The position numbers and the translations under genes were made by a program. Below are positions 1-7,582 of a stretch of 11,721 bases of DNA, piece by piece. Positions within the stretch are counted from its first letter, which is position 1; every line of letters begins with the position of its first letter. This DNA comes from Candidatus Roizmanbacteria bacterium CG_4_10_14_0_2_um_filter_36_35. Lineage in GTDB: Bacteria; Patescibacteriota; Microgenomatia; UBA1406; GWC2-37-13. The DNA is taken from contig PFOE01000053.1 in NCBI GenBank assembly GCA_002792355.1, forward strand, positions 1 through 11,721. The letters run 5' to 3'. Under the pieces are notes generated by a model. The model did no database searches and was not told the origin of the DNA. It worked only from the letters and a program-made list of their open reading frames with translations.

Positions 1-1
1 T

Positions 2-1246
2 CCTAATAGTTCTCGACAAACCATGTTCTCGACAAGCTCGAACAGTAATTATTCTTCGAGCGAAGTCGAGAAGAATAGTATTCAAGCATTGATCTTCGAT
101 TCATATTATGATTCTCACCGAGGGGTGATTGCTTTTGTCAGGATTTTTGACGGAGAGTTAAAAAAAGGAGACAGAGTCCAGTTAGCTAATTCTGGAGTTG
201 AGTTCACGATCATGGAAGTTGGTTATTTTAACCCCGATTTAATCCCTAATAAAAGATTAAATCAAGGAGAGATCGGTTATGTTGTCACCAATTTAAAAGA
301 CATCCATCAAGTAGCGGTGGGAGATACAATTGTTGATGTCAAGAATATGGGTAAGCCGTTGGCTGGTTATAAAAAGGTTAAGCCGATGGTATTTGCGTCA
401 ATATTTTCGACGCAGACTTCAGACTATCTTAATCTAAAAAAAGCTTTAGAAAAATTATATTTGAATGATTCGGCTTTAGACTTTTCCTCGATTAACAGCC
501 AGGCACTGGGTGCCGGTTTTCGGGTGGGTTTTTTGGGACTTTTACATGCCGATGTTGTCCGGGAAAGATTGGAGCGGGAGTTTAATCTTAATTTAGTATT
601 GATGCCTCCCAAAGTTGATTACCGAGAGTTAAGTAAATCAGGAATAGTTGAAGAACCCTGGGTTAAAGTGACAATTTTGACACCTAATAAATATTTAGGC
701 AATTTGATGCAGCTTTTGCAAAATTATCGATCCAGATTTATTACTATGGACAATAAAAATCAAATCATTTTGATTTACGAAATGCCTTTAAGCGAGATGA
801 TTTCTGATTTTTTTGACAACCTAAAAAGCGTTTCTTCGGGATTTGCTTCTTTAGACTGGCAGTTTTTAGACTATCGTCAAGTTAAAGCGGATCGATTAAT
901 TATTTTATTAAATCATGAACCGGTTGAAGAGTTTTCGGAAATGGTGGTGGAGCAAAGAGCGTACGAAAAAGCTAATTTTTTAACTTCTCAATTAAAAGAT
1001 CTTATCCCGCGTCAGCAATATGAAGTCAAGATTCAAGCTCAGTATAAAGGAAAGATTATTGCCTCGACAAGAATCGCACCTTTCCGCAAAGACGTTTTGA
1101 TTAAAAGCGGTAAGGTGATTGGTACCGGCGACGTCGGCCGCAAGCGCAAACTACTGGAAAAGCAAAAAGAAGGAAAAAAGAAGATGAAGATGGTTGGGAA
1201 AGTGGAAATTCCAAAAGAAGCATTTTTTAAGTTATTTAAGAGATAA
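2..1246 (+). CDS. lepA: Elongation factor 4 (LepA), 5'-truncated by window edge
   Basis: LepA/EF4 is a ribosome-associated translational GTPase thought to help stalled or mispositioned ribosomes. The GTPase domain lies upstream of the window: the reading frame is open to base 2, so the ATG at 23 is internal and not the start. What is present begins at domain II (QALIFDSYYDSHRG, from base 83). It continues through the domain III segment with GFRVGFLGLLHADVVRERLE and the EF-G-V-like domain (NYRSRF, YEMPLSEMISDFFD, LKSVSSGFASLDW), and ends in the LepA-specific C-terminal domain (LIPRQQYEVKIQA, RKRKLLEKQKEGKKKMK, VEIPKEAFF). Where most LepA proteins read KCYGGDI, this one has KSGKVIGTGDV, about four residues longer. 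The linker between the GTPase domain and domain II is lengthened by about 20 residues encoded by two palindromic repeats. The gene ends in TAA and converges on miaA with an 11-base overlap. Identity is certain; only the 5' end is missing. Confidence 0.96.
   Translation, partial: PNSSRQTMFSTSSNSNYSSSEVEKNSIQALIFDSYYDSHRGVIAFVRIFDGELKKGDRVQLANSGVEFTIMEVGYFNPDLIPNKRLNQGEIGYVVTNLKDIHQVAVGDTIVDVKNMGKPLAGYKKVKPMVFASIFSTQTSDYLNLKKALEKLYLNDSALDFSSINSQALGAGFRVGFLGLLHADVVRERLEREFNLNLVLMPPKVDYRELSKSGIVEEPWVKVTILTPNKYLGNLMQLLQNYRSRFITMDNKNQIILIYEMPLSEMISDFFDNLKSVSSGFASLDWQFLDYRQVKADRLIILLNHEPVEEFSEMVVEQRAYEKANFLTSQLKDLIPRQQYEVKIQAQYKGKIIASTRIAPFRKDVLIKSGKVIGTGDVGRKRKLLEKQKEGKKKMKMVGKVEIPKEAFFKLFKR
24..44 (-). 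repeat. REP-like palindrome inside lepA (copy 1)
   Basis: Read on the minus strand this is TGTTC, then GAGCTTGTCGA, then GAACA: a core flanked by perfectly complementary 5-base arms. The half-motif TTCTCGACAA occurs at 26-35 inside this copy and again at 10-19, so a partial additional copy precedes it. It lies in frame within lepA, in the linker between the GTPase domain and domain II, and is translated as part of a Ser/Thr-rich stretch. It is grouped with copies at 48-79, 2000-2031, 7583-7603 and 10630-10669 because the core ends and the arm architecture match. Family membership is inferred. Confidence 0.6.
48..79 (+). repeat. REP-like palindrome inside lepA (copy 2)
   Basis: A stem of 10 pairs (48-57 with 70-79, one of them a G-T pair) flanks the core GAGCGAAGTCGA at 58-69. 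The innermost arms are ATTCTTC and GAAGAAT. Just inside the stem the core places GA opposite GA, which could form tandem G-A pairs before a short G-C closed loop. The element is translated in frame (NYSSSEVEKNS) immediately before the first conserved residues of LepA domain II. Together with copy 1 it accounts for a linker longer than the usual few residues. Confidence 0.7.
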
Positions 1247-2186
1247 GCCGCCATTTTATATTCTTATCTTTCTTCATAAACGTATACTGTCTTTTGGCGT
1301 ATTGGACTTCAGCAGTAATCCATTTTTCAATTGCTTGTTTTTTTGTTGTATTTCCTTCCAAATAATCAATAATTTGTTGATAGCCAATTGTTTTTAGGCC
1401 AGGGTCGGTTTTTTGGTAACCTTTTTTGAGAAGTAATTCGACTTCTTTGATTGCTCCTTGTTTGAGACGCTTCTCTACTCTGGTTTTTATGGCTTCGCGA
1501 AGTTTTTCTTTATTTTTGTAGCGAAGACCAATCATTAAAAAAACGGGGCCTGTCTCGGGTTCATTCCCGTCGGTGCTCGCTTCGAACAATACCTCTCGAC
1601 TGCGCGCCTGCCTGCCGGCAGGCAGGCCGTCCGGGACCCCTTTCCCCTCGACACCCGTTTTTTTAGCAGCCTTTTCTATTTCAATTTTTCTTATTAACCT
1701 TCTTGGATTATTTCGGTCGCTATTGTTCATTTGATTAAACGATTTAACATTAAGTTTTTTAAGAATATTATGTAATTTTTCTACTGTTTTATTATTTAGT
1801 TTTTCGCGGAGGCGAAAATTTGGAGGCACTTTGGTGTCAAATCCATAAAGCAGGTGTTTTAAATAAAAGTAACTGCCGCCGACTAAAATGGGTGTTTTCC
1901 TTCTTTTTTTGACATCTTTAATTATATTTTGAACGGCTTTGACATAGTCAAAAGAGGAAAAATACTTGTAGGGTTTGATAAAGTCATATAACCAAACAGA
2001 TCCCTCGACTCCGCTCCGCTCCGCTCGGGATGACACGCGGGGCGAAAGATCTTTACCTGTGATAATATCTAAATATTTATAGATTTGCCGAGAATCACAG
2101 TTAATTAATTCTCCGTTATATTTTTTAGCGTATTCTAAAGCCAGTTTAGTTTTTCCGGTGGCAGTTTGGCCAGTAATGATGATCAT
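1236..2186 (-). CDS. miaA: tRNA dimethylallyltransferase MiaA, carrying two repeat-encoded insertions
   Basis: MiaA transfers the dimethylallyl group of DMAPP to N6 of A37 in tRNAs that read codons starting with U. Visible motifs: P-loop GQTATGKT (residues 6-13); CDSRQIY (30-36), whose Asp is the expected catalytic base; PILVGGSYFYLK (99-110); NPRRLIRKIEI (160-170); TIGYQQIIDYLEG (266-278); and the C-terminal EVQYAKRQYTF (293-303). The protein has 316 residues. Residues about 48-63 and about 177-213 match no expected MiaA segment, are encoded by GC-rich palindromic repeats, and fall in loops that vary between MiaA proteins. Without them the protein would be about 263 residues. Both preserve the frame and no stop interrupts it, so the enzyme is probably functional. 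The start ATG overlaps the folD stop (ATGA), with no Shine-Dalgarno sequence, suggesting translational coupling. The gene ends in TAA and overlaps the 3' end of the opposing lepA. Confidence 0.95.
   Translation of the reverse strand: MIIITGQTATGKTKLALEYAKKYNGELINCDSRQIYKYLDIITGKDLSPRVSSRAERSGVEGSVWLYDFIKPYKYFSSFDYVKAVQNIIKDVKKRRKTPILVGGSYFYLKHLLYGFDTKVPPNFRLREKLNNKTVEKLHNILKKLNVKSFNQMNNSDRNNPRRLIRKIEIEKAAKKTGVEGKGVPDGLPAGRQARSREVLFEASTDGNEPETGPVFLMIGLRYKNKEKLREAIKTRVEKRLKQGAIKEVELLLKKGYQKTDPGLKTIGYQQIIDYLEGNTTKKQAIEKWITAEVQYAKRQYTFMKKDKNIKWRLIS
1548..1658 (-). repeat. Composite repeat block inserted in frame in miaA
   Basis: A GC-rich block of about 111 bases in an otherwise AT-rich gene encodes roughly residues 177-213 of MiaA, including GLPAGRQA. 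It contains a perfect inverted repeat at 1606-1627, a second small hairpin (CGGG at 1556-1559 with CCCG at 1566-1569), a GTTC/GAAC pair (1559-1562 and 1583-1586), and fragments such as GCAGTCGAGAGG that resemble the right half of the GAGCG..TCGA elements. It looks like several short repeats inserted into or beside each other. Boundaries are approximate, set where similarity to MiaA resumes (PVFLMIGL). Confidence 0.65.
1606..1627. repeat. Perfect 22-base palindrome (GCCTGCCTGCC arms)
   Basis: The 11-base sequence GCCTGCCTGCC is followed directly by its exact reverse complement, with no spacer. It lies inside the miaA coding region and is translated within GLPAGRQA. From memory, palindromes of this type recur in Patescibacteria genomes; this was not checked here. 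In RNA a few central bases would have to remain unpaired as the loop. Confidence 0.85.
2000..2031 (-). repeat. REP-like palindrome inside miaA with expanded GGAGC unit
   Basis: On the minus strand, arms ATCCC and GGGAT enclose a core starting GAGCG and ending GAGTCGA. The middle is a tandem of the 5-base unit GGAGC (on the plus strand CTCCG three times, then CTC, 2009-2026). A simple family member would have one unit, so two appear to be extra. The sequence just before it (CCGCGTGTC) resembles that before the copy at 7583-7603, and GATCT flanks the block on both sides. It is translated in frame as VSSRAERSGVEGS within MiaA. Confidence 0.72.
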
Positions 2187-3046
2187 TTTTGAAGTTTAGC
2201 AGCATCGACAAGGTTCTTATATAAATAAATGACGTCGATTGGTCCTATTCCTCCTGGTGTTGGTGTATAGTATGAGGCAATCTCTTTTATTTCTTTTTCT
2301 TCATAGTCGCCTTTCAATTTACCCTGCTCTTTTCTTAATCCCACATTAATAAGGATGACGCCTGGTTTTAGCATAGAAGGGGTTATAATTTTTTTCCCGA
2401 CAGCTGTGATAATAATATCGGCGGACTTTAGATATTCTTCCGGGTTGACAGTCTGAGAATTGATGCTGATGTAATTTATTTTGACGTCTTGGAGGACTTG
2501 ACCAATTGGCTTGCCGCCAGTGATACCGCGGCCGACTAAGACAACTTTTTTATTCTTAAAAATTTTTTTGAAAAAATGACGATCTTTATCAAGATTAACC
2601 AAAAGACGCTTGTCGATTTTTTTCCCGGAAAAAATAAATTTTATTATCGTTAAAACCGAAAGTCCTATCGGCGGATAAAAAATAAATTTTTTTCGGTGGC
2701 CTTCGATTTCTTTATATTGAGGAATATAATTATAGATGCTGTTGGTTGACAGCTGAGCTGGAAGCGGTTGTTGAATGATAATCCCAGAAACTTCAGGATT
2801 ATTAACTTCGTCCTTAATTTTATTGGCAAAAATGATGAAGTTAGGAGTAGTTTTTAGATGAATCAGCTTATATCTTATACCCAATTTTTTAGCGATTTTT
2901 GACTTAATTTTTACGAAGCTGATTTGATCAGGAGAGTCGCCGATTAAAAATACCGTTAAAAGTGGTTTTTTTTTCTTTAGTTTAATAACCTCTTTTTTTA
3001 CTTCTCTTCCTAAAAATGAAGCAATCTTCTTGCCGTCGATTATCAT
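2183..3046 (-). CDS. folD: FolD-family methylenetetrahydrofolate dehydrogenase/cyclohydrolase, divergent
   Basis: FolD interconverts 5,10-methylene-, 5,10-methenyl- and 10-formyl-tetrahydrofolate in the cytosol using NAD(P). The 287-residue protein has the expected order: N-terminal substrate domain with IGDSPDQISFVKIKSK (35-50), IIIQQPLP (89-96), a Rossmann segment VVLVGRGITGGKP (168-180), ADIIITAVGKK (209-219), INVGL (233-237) and TPTPGGIGPIDV (261-272). The usual Tyr-x-x-x-Lys is Phe44-x-x-x-Lys48; the lysine and Gln92 are kept. The usual DVDG is EIEG (113-116), so the catalytic Asp is Glu115. The following loop is short and the CTP motif reads YPP. A lysine-rich insert (about 141-166) precedes the nucleotide-binding domain. 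The fold is clear, but one of the two activities could be altered. The gene starts 11 bases after gyrA and ends in a TGA that overlaps the miaA start. Confidence 0.88.
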   Translation of the reverse strand: MIIDGKKIASFLGREVKKEVIKLKKKKPLLTVFLIGDSPDQISFVKIKSKIAKKLGIRYKLIHLKTTPNFIIFANKIKDEVNNPEVSGIIIQQPLPAQLSTNSIYNYIPQYKEIEGHRKKFIFYPPIGLSVLTIIKFIFSGKKIDKRLLVNLDKDRHFFKKIFKNKKVVLVGRGITGGKPIGQVLQDVKINYISINSQTVNPEEYLKSADIIITAVGKKIITPSMLKPGVILINVGLRKEQGKLKGDYEEKEIKEIASYYTPTPGGIGPIDVIYLYKNLVDAAKLQK

Positions 3047-3051
3047 ATCTT

Positions 3052-3080
3052 ATTTTATCATATCGGGGTGGCGCTGACAA
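3052..3080 (-). promoter_or_regulatory. Candidate folD promoter inside the 3' end of gyrA
   Basis: Minus strand: TTGTCA (3080-3075), a 17-base spacer, then TAAAAT (3057-3052), five bases before the folD ATG at 3046. Each hexamer matches the sigma-70 consensus at five of six positions. No Shine-Dalgarno sequence is visible. If used, transcription would start at or next to the start codon. The -35 lies in gyrA coding sequence, so a chance match is possible. Confidence 0.4.
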
Positions 3081-5529
3081 TCTGATCTGTTTTTTGAGAA
3101 AATCTCATCAAGATAACGCCTTTTGCCGTGCGAGAACGCGAAGGAATAGCTGATAAGGAAATCTTAACTACCTGTCCATGGGCCGAAGTAATAATCAACG
3201 TTGTGTTTTCGGTTTCCACAATTTTGGCAAAAGCAATGTGGCCGAATTTTTGGTCGATAGAGGTAATTTTGACTCCTTTGCCGCCCCGGTGTTGGCCTTT
3301 AAAATTAGAAAGCCTAGTTTTTTTACCGACGCCACGGTCGCCGATTACCAGAATATTTTTCTTAAATTCGCTATCGTTAAAGACGTCGGCGGAAATAACT
3401 TGATTTTCGGCTTCGGAAAGTTCCATTCCTTTGACGCCAATACTAGCTCTTCCAGTTGGCCTAATCTCTTTTTCCTTAAAGACGATGGCTTTTCCGTTCT
3501 TTGAAACTAGGATGACATTTTTTTTACCATCTGTTAGTTTGACCCAAAGCAACTCGTCTCCTTTTTCGAGCCTGATGGCGATGATCCCGTTGGTTCGGAT
3601 ATTAGCATAGTTTTTGAAAGGTGTTTTTTTGACGGTTCCTAATTTAGTCGACATGACAACAAACATATGCTCGGCTTTTTCCAAAACCGTTGTGTCATAA
3701 GAAAGGATCGAGGTGATTTTTTCTTCAGGTCGAAGAGCGACTAAGTTAATGACAGCTTTTCCTTTTGATATTCTTGATCCGACAGGTACATCCCAGACCC
3801 GATTTTGAAAGACTCTGCCTTGATTGGTGAAAAAAAGCATATAATCATGGGTCATTGCCGTTGTGATGTAGTAAACATTATCGCTGTCTTTTGTTTCCAT
3901 GCCGGCGACGCCTTTGCCTCCCCGGTGTTGGACGCGGAAAGTCTCGCGGGGTACCTGTTTTATATAACCTTCTTTGGTCAAAACGACAATTACTTCCTTA
4001 TTTTCAATCAGTTGTTCGTCGGTAATTTCTCCGGGCTTAGACTTAATTACCTGGGTTCGTCTTTCATCACCGTATTTGTTTTTAAGGTATAAGAGTTCCT
4101 CTTTGACGACTTTCAACACTTTAAAAACGTCTTTAAGAAGCGACTCTAGATAAGCGATAGTTTCCTTGAGCAATGACAGTTCGTCTTCGATTTTGGTTCT
4201 TTCCAAGCCGGTCAATCTTTTGAGTTGCATGTCCAAAATTGCCTGGGCTTGGATCTCAGTCAAACCAAATTTTTTTATCAACTTAATTTTAGCTTCATGT
4301 TCGTCCTTGGCTTTTTTGATAGTTTCAACGACCGAATCGATGTGTTTGAGAGCGATTAGATAACCTTCAAGGATATGGGCGCGCGCCTTGGCCTGTTTAA
4401 GTTCGTATTGGCTTCTTTTTGTTACCATGTCGATGCGGTGTTTAACATAGATTTCGAGAATTGATTTTAAAGATAAAGTCTGGGGGACGCCGTCAACAAG
4501 GGCAACTATATTTACCGGAAAAGACGTCTGCAATTCTGTATATTTAAAAAGATTATTGAGAACTTTTTTATACGAGGCATCGCGTTTTAGCTCGATGACG
4601 ACTCTTATTCCATCGCGGTCTGATTCGTCGCGAAGATCAGAGATGCCGACGATTTTTTTATTATTGGCCAAGTTAGCGATTTTTTCAACCAAGCTTGATT
4701 TATTGACCTGATAAGGAATTTCATTGACGATGATGGCTATTTTTCCGTGACCCAAGTCTTCGTCTTCGATTTTGGCTCTGATTAAAATTGAGCCTTTTCC
4801 TGTCATATAGGCTTGTTTAATATCGTTTATGCCATAGATGATGCCGCCGGTTGGGAAATCAGGGCCTTTGACGTATTCTAATAAATCTTCTACGGTGACG
4901 TTAAAAGTTAAATCAGTCTTTGATTTTTCGACCTTTTTTGCTTTACTGATAATATAGATTATGGCGTCAATAAGTTCTGTTAAATTATGAGGAGGAATTT
5001 TGGTTGCCATACCAACGGCGATTCCCTCGGCTCCCATCAAAAGAAGGTTGGGTAGCTTGGCTGGAACATAGACCGGTTCTCTTAATGATCCGTCAAAGTT
5101 GTCAATATAGGGAACGGTTTCTTTTTCAATATCAGTCATCATTTCCTCGGCGATTTTTGCGAGCTTGGCTTCGGTATAACGCATGGCGGCTGGCGGGTCA
5201 CCGTCAACAGAGCCAAAGTTACCTTGACCTTTTATTAAAGGATAACGCATAGAAAAATCCTGAGCCAATCTTGCCATAGCTTCATATACCGAGGCATCAC
5301 CATGAGGGTGATATTTTCCCAGTACTTCTCCGACGACTTTGGCACTTTTGGAAAATCTTGCTCCTGACGTTAGCCCCATTTTATACATAGCAAAAAGAAT
5401 ACGGCGATGGACTGGTTTAAGGCCGTCTTTGACATCAGGAAGGGCACGGGAGACGATGACGCTCATGGCGTAATCGAGATAGGCCCGTTTCATCTCTGAT
5501 GTGATTTCTGTTGATTGAATATTCGACAT
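3058..5529 (-). CDS. gyrA: DNA gyrase subunit A
   Basis: GyrA is the breakage-reunion subunit of the A2B2 enzyme that introduces negative supercoils using ATP. The 823-residue protein starts with the winged-helix core (RALPDVKDGLKPVHRRILFAM). The catalytic tyrosine is Tyr118 in AAMRYTEAKL. The tower and coiled-coil region (about 365-490) includes LTEIQAQAILDMQLKRLTGLE. A C-terminal beta-pinwheel carries a GyrA box, QHRGGKG at 534-540, which distinguishes gyrase from topoisomerase IV. An identical QHRGGKG recurs at 746-752. In the quinolone-determining segment HPHGDASVYEAM, the E. coli Ser83 position is Ala79 and Asp87 is Glu83. The start lies two bases after the hppA stop, with only a weak AGGT upstream, suggesting coupled translation. 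It ends in TGA, 11 bases before folD. Confidence 0.97.
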   Translation of the reverse strand: MSNIQSTEITSEMKRAYLDYAMSVIVSRALPDVKDGLKPVHRRILFAMYKMGLTSGARFSKSAKVVGEVLGKYHPHGDASVYEAMARLAQDFSMRYPLIKGQGNFGSVDGDPPAAMRYTEAKLAKIAEEMMTDIEKETVPYIDNFDGSLREPVYVPAKLPNLLLMGAEGIAVGMATKIPPHNLTELIDAIIYIISKAKKVEKSKTDLTFNVTVEDLLEYVKGPDFPTGGIIYGINDIKQAYMTGKGSILIRAKIEDEDLGHGKIAIIVNEIPYQVNKSSLVEKIANLANNKKIVGISDLRDESDRDGIRVVIELKRDASYKKVLNNLFKYTELQTSFPVNIVALVDGVPQTLSLKSILEIYVKHRIDMVTKRSQYELKQAKARAHILEGYLIALKHIDSVVETIKKAKDEHEAKIKLIKKFGLTEIQAQAILDMQLKRLTGLERTKIEDELSLLKETIAYLESLLKDVFKVLKVVKEELLYLKNKYGDERRTQVIKSKPGEITDEQLIENKEVIVVLTKEGYIKQVPRETFRVQHRGGKGVAGMETKDSDNVYYITTAMTHDYMLFFTNQGRVFQNRVWDVPVGSRISKGKAVINLVALRPEEKITSILSYDTTVLEKAEHMFVVMSTKLGTVKKTPFKNYANIRTNGIIAIRLEKGDELLWVKLTDGKKNVILVSKNGKAIVFKEKEIRPTGRASIGVKGMELSEAENQVISADVFNDSEFKKNILVIGDRGVGKKTRLSNFKGQHRGGKGVKITSIDQKFGHIAFAKIVETENTTLIITSAHGQVVKISLSAIPSRSRTAKGVILMRFSQKTDQIVSATPI

Positions 5530-5531
5530 AA

Positions 5532-7556
5532 TTATTTACCTATAAATAAAATTACATATGGTGCGATTAGTAAAGCTATAATCTGGACAATCTTCATCAT
5601 CGGGTTTAAGGCCGGACCGGAAGTGTCTTTTAAAGGATCACCAACAGTATCGCCAACAACGCTTGCTTTATGAGTATCGCTACCTTTACCGCCAAAATTA
5701 CCATCCTCTATATATTTTTTAGCATTATCCCATAGCCCACCAGTATTACACATAAATAAAGCGAGCGTTAATCCAGAGACGACTACGCCGCCTAAAAATC
5801 CGCCCAGAGCTTCAGCGCCTAGAAAAGCCGTTAGGATAGGCAAACCAATCACAATTAAGGCAGGAATGATTAATTCTCTTTGAGCGGCCATGGTCACAAT
5901 CGCCACTACCTTTGAATAATCAGGACTACTTTTTCCTTCCATAATTCCTTTGATTTCTTTGAATTGGCGTCGGACCTCCTCAACGACTTCAAAAGCGGCT
6001 CGGCCAACTGAACCAATCAAGCGAGAACTAAATAAAAATGGTAGTGCTCCGCCGATTAGCAAACCAATAAAGACTTTTGGATGAGCAATATTAATTGAAC
6101 CAAGTCCGGTCGCTTCAAAATAAGTCGCAAAAAGAGATGAGGCGGCCACCGCGGCGCTCCCTACAGCAAAACCCTTAGTTAAAGCTTTAGTAGTATTGCC
6201 TACCGCGTCTAAACTAGCGGTGATCTTTGGTGCTTTTCCTCCCAACTGAGCCATCTCCACCATCCCTGAGGCATTATCACTAATTGGACCAAAGGTATCC
6301 AGAGACATAATAATTCCCGTGGTGGCAAGCATACCCATGCCGGCTAAAGAAATACCGTAAAAACCCAAAAATAAATAACCAACGAAAATCGTTGCGGCGA
6401 CGATTAAGACAGAATAGAAAGTTGATTCCATACCTAAAGCAATACCACTGATTAAATTAGTACCGGCTCCAGTTTCGGAAGCTTTAGCGGTAGCTACGAC
6501 TGGTTTTTCACCTGGGCCAGTATAGTATTTAGTCACATAAAGTAAGGCAAGCATCGAAATGATCCCAGAAATAGCGGCATAGCCGGCTTTCGGTTCACCT
6601 AAAAGATAAGCAGCTAATAACATAAAGATAACGGCAGCTGCGACAGCCGAAACAATAAAGCCGCGAATTAAAGGTTTGATTGGATCTTCTTGGTCGCTTT
6701 TAGCTTTGACAAAAAATGTTCCTAAAATCGAAGTTAAAATGGCACCTGAACGGGCTAAAAGCGGAAAAACGACTCCTTTTAGACCAAAAAAGTAACCACC
6801 CAAAATCATTGCTGCCACAATTGTTAGAGCATAGGACTCAAAGACATCGGCGGCCATCCCAGCGCAGTCGCCGACGTTATCACCGACGTTATCAGCGATG
6901 ACAGCTGGATTTCTCGGGTCATCTTCAGGGATTCCTTTTTCTATTTTACCGACAAGATCAGCTCCTACATCAGCAGCTTTGGTAAAAATTCCTCCGCCGA
7001 CGCGCATAAACAAAGCCAAAAGAGCAGCTCCAAAACCATAACCAACTAAAATTTGAGTCGCATATTTTGTTACCATTTCTGGTCCTTGGTTGATTTTTGT
7101 AAAATATGACCAGATATAAATTATCGAAACACCTAAAAGGCCTAATCCAACAACTAACATGCCGTTGACAGTACCAGCGTTAAAGGCGGTTTTTAAAGCC
7201 GCATTTAAACCCTTAAGACTATTATTGGCAGTGCGGACATTGGCTTGAACAGCAATCCACATACCAAAGTAACCGATAATAGCGCTAAAAATCGCTCCCA
7301 AAAGAAAGGTAACGGCAATACCTTGTCCTAAACCAAAGTAGATCCCGACAGATAGAATTAGCATTAAAGGAAAGACGACAGAGAACTGTTTTTTCAAATA
7401 AGCCATAGCGCCGTCTTTGATAGCGCGACTAATTTTTTGCAAGCTTTCGCTACCCTCGTCTTCAGCCAAGACTTTTTTGGTTAAAATTAAGCCATAGACT
7501 AAGGCGGTAACCGCTGTTAATGGCGCCATTAAAAGAGCGATGATTTGGATATTCAT
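5532..7556 (-). CDS. hppA: Membrane-bound ion-pumping pyrophosphatase, K+-independent type
   Basis: This integral membrane enzyme hydrolyses cytosolic pyrophosphate and pumps H+ (or Na+) outward. The 674-residue protein is strongly hydrophobic throughout, consistent with the family's 16 or so membrane helices. It carries GGGIFTKAADVGADLVGK (187-204), DDPRNPAVIADNVGDNVGD (212-230), the ion-gate region with Glu239 in DVFESY, SLDTFGPISDNASGM, CNTGGLWDNAKKYIE (603-617) and SDTHKASVVGDTVGDPLKDTSGPALN (626-651). At the site that separates the two classes it reads GNTTKALTKG (453-462). Lys457 and Thr460 mark the K+-independent class, which pumps protons in known members; K+-dependent enzymes have Ala and usually Gly there. 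The gene sits between gyrB and gyrA. No Shine-Dalgarno sequence precedes its ATG, and a REP-like palindrome fills the gap to gyrB. Ion specificity is inferred, not shown. Confidence 0.97.
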   Translation of the reverse strand: MNIQIIALLMAPLTAVTALVYGLILTKKVLAEDEGSESLQKISRAIKDGAMAYLKKQFSVVFPLMLILSVGIYFGLGQGIAVTFLLGAIFSAIIGYFGMWIAVQANVRTANNSLKGLNAALKTAFNAGTVNGMLVVGLGLLGVSIIYIWSYFTKINQGPEMVTKYATQILVGYGFGAALLALFMRVGGGIFTKAADVGADLVGKIEKGIPEDDPRNPAVIADNVGDNVGDCAGMAADVFESYALTIVAAMILGGYFFGLKGVVFPLLARSGAILTSILGTFFVKAKSDQEDPIKPLIRGFIVSAVAAAVIFMLLAAYLLGEPKAGYAAISGIISMLALLYVTKYYTGPGEKPVVATAKASETGAGTNLISGIALGMESTFYSVLIVAATIFVGYLFLGFYGISLAGMGMLATTGIIMSLDTFGPISDNASGMVEMAQLGGKAPKITASLDAVGNTTKALTKGFAVGSAAVAASSLFATYFEATGLGSINIAHPKVFIGLLIGGALPFLFSSRLIGSVGRAAFEVVEEVRRQFKEIKGIMEGKSSPDYSKVVAIVTMAAQRELIIPALIVIGLPILTAFLGAEALGGFLGGVVVSGLTLALFMCNTGGLWDNAKKYIEDGNFGGKGSDTHKASVVGDTVGDPLKDTSGPALNPMMKIVQIIALLIAPYVILFIGK

Positions 7557-7582
7557 ATAATTTTTACAAAAATTTATAATAG

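Noticed and set aside
23..25. ATG as the lepA start
   Set aside because: The frame is open upstream to the window edge and the GTPase domain is missing, so this is an internal Met inside a repeat.
3128..5252. Several plus-strand open frames of 65-108 codons opposite gyrA
   Set aside because: All lie within gyrA, whose protein is conserved over its full length; they are reading-frame shadows.
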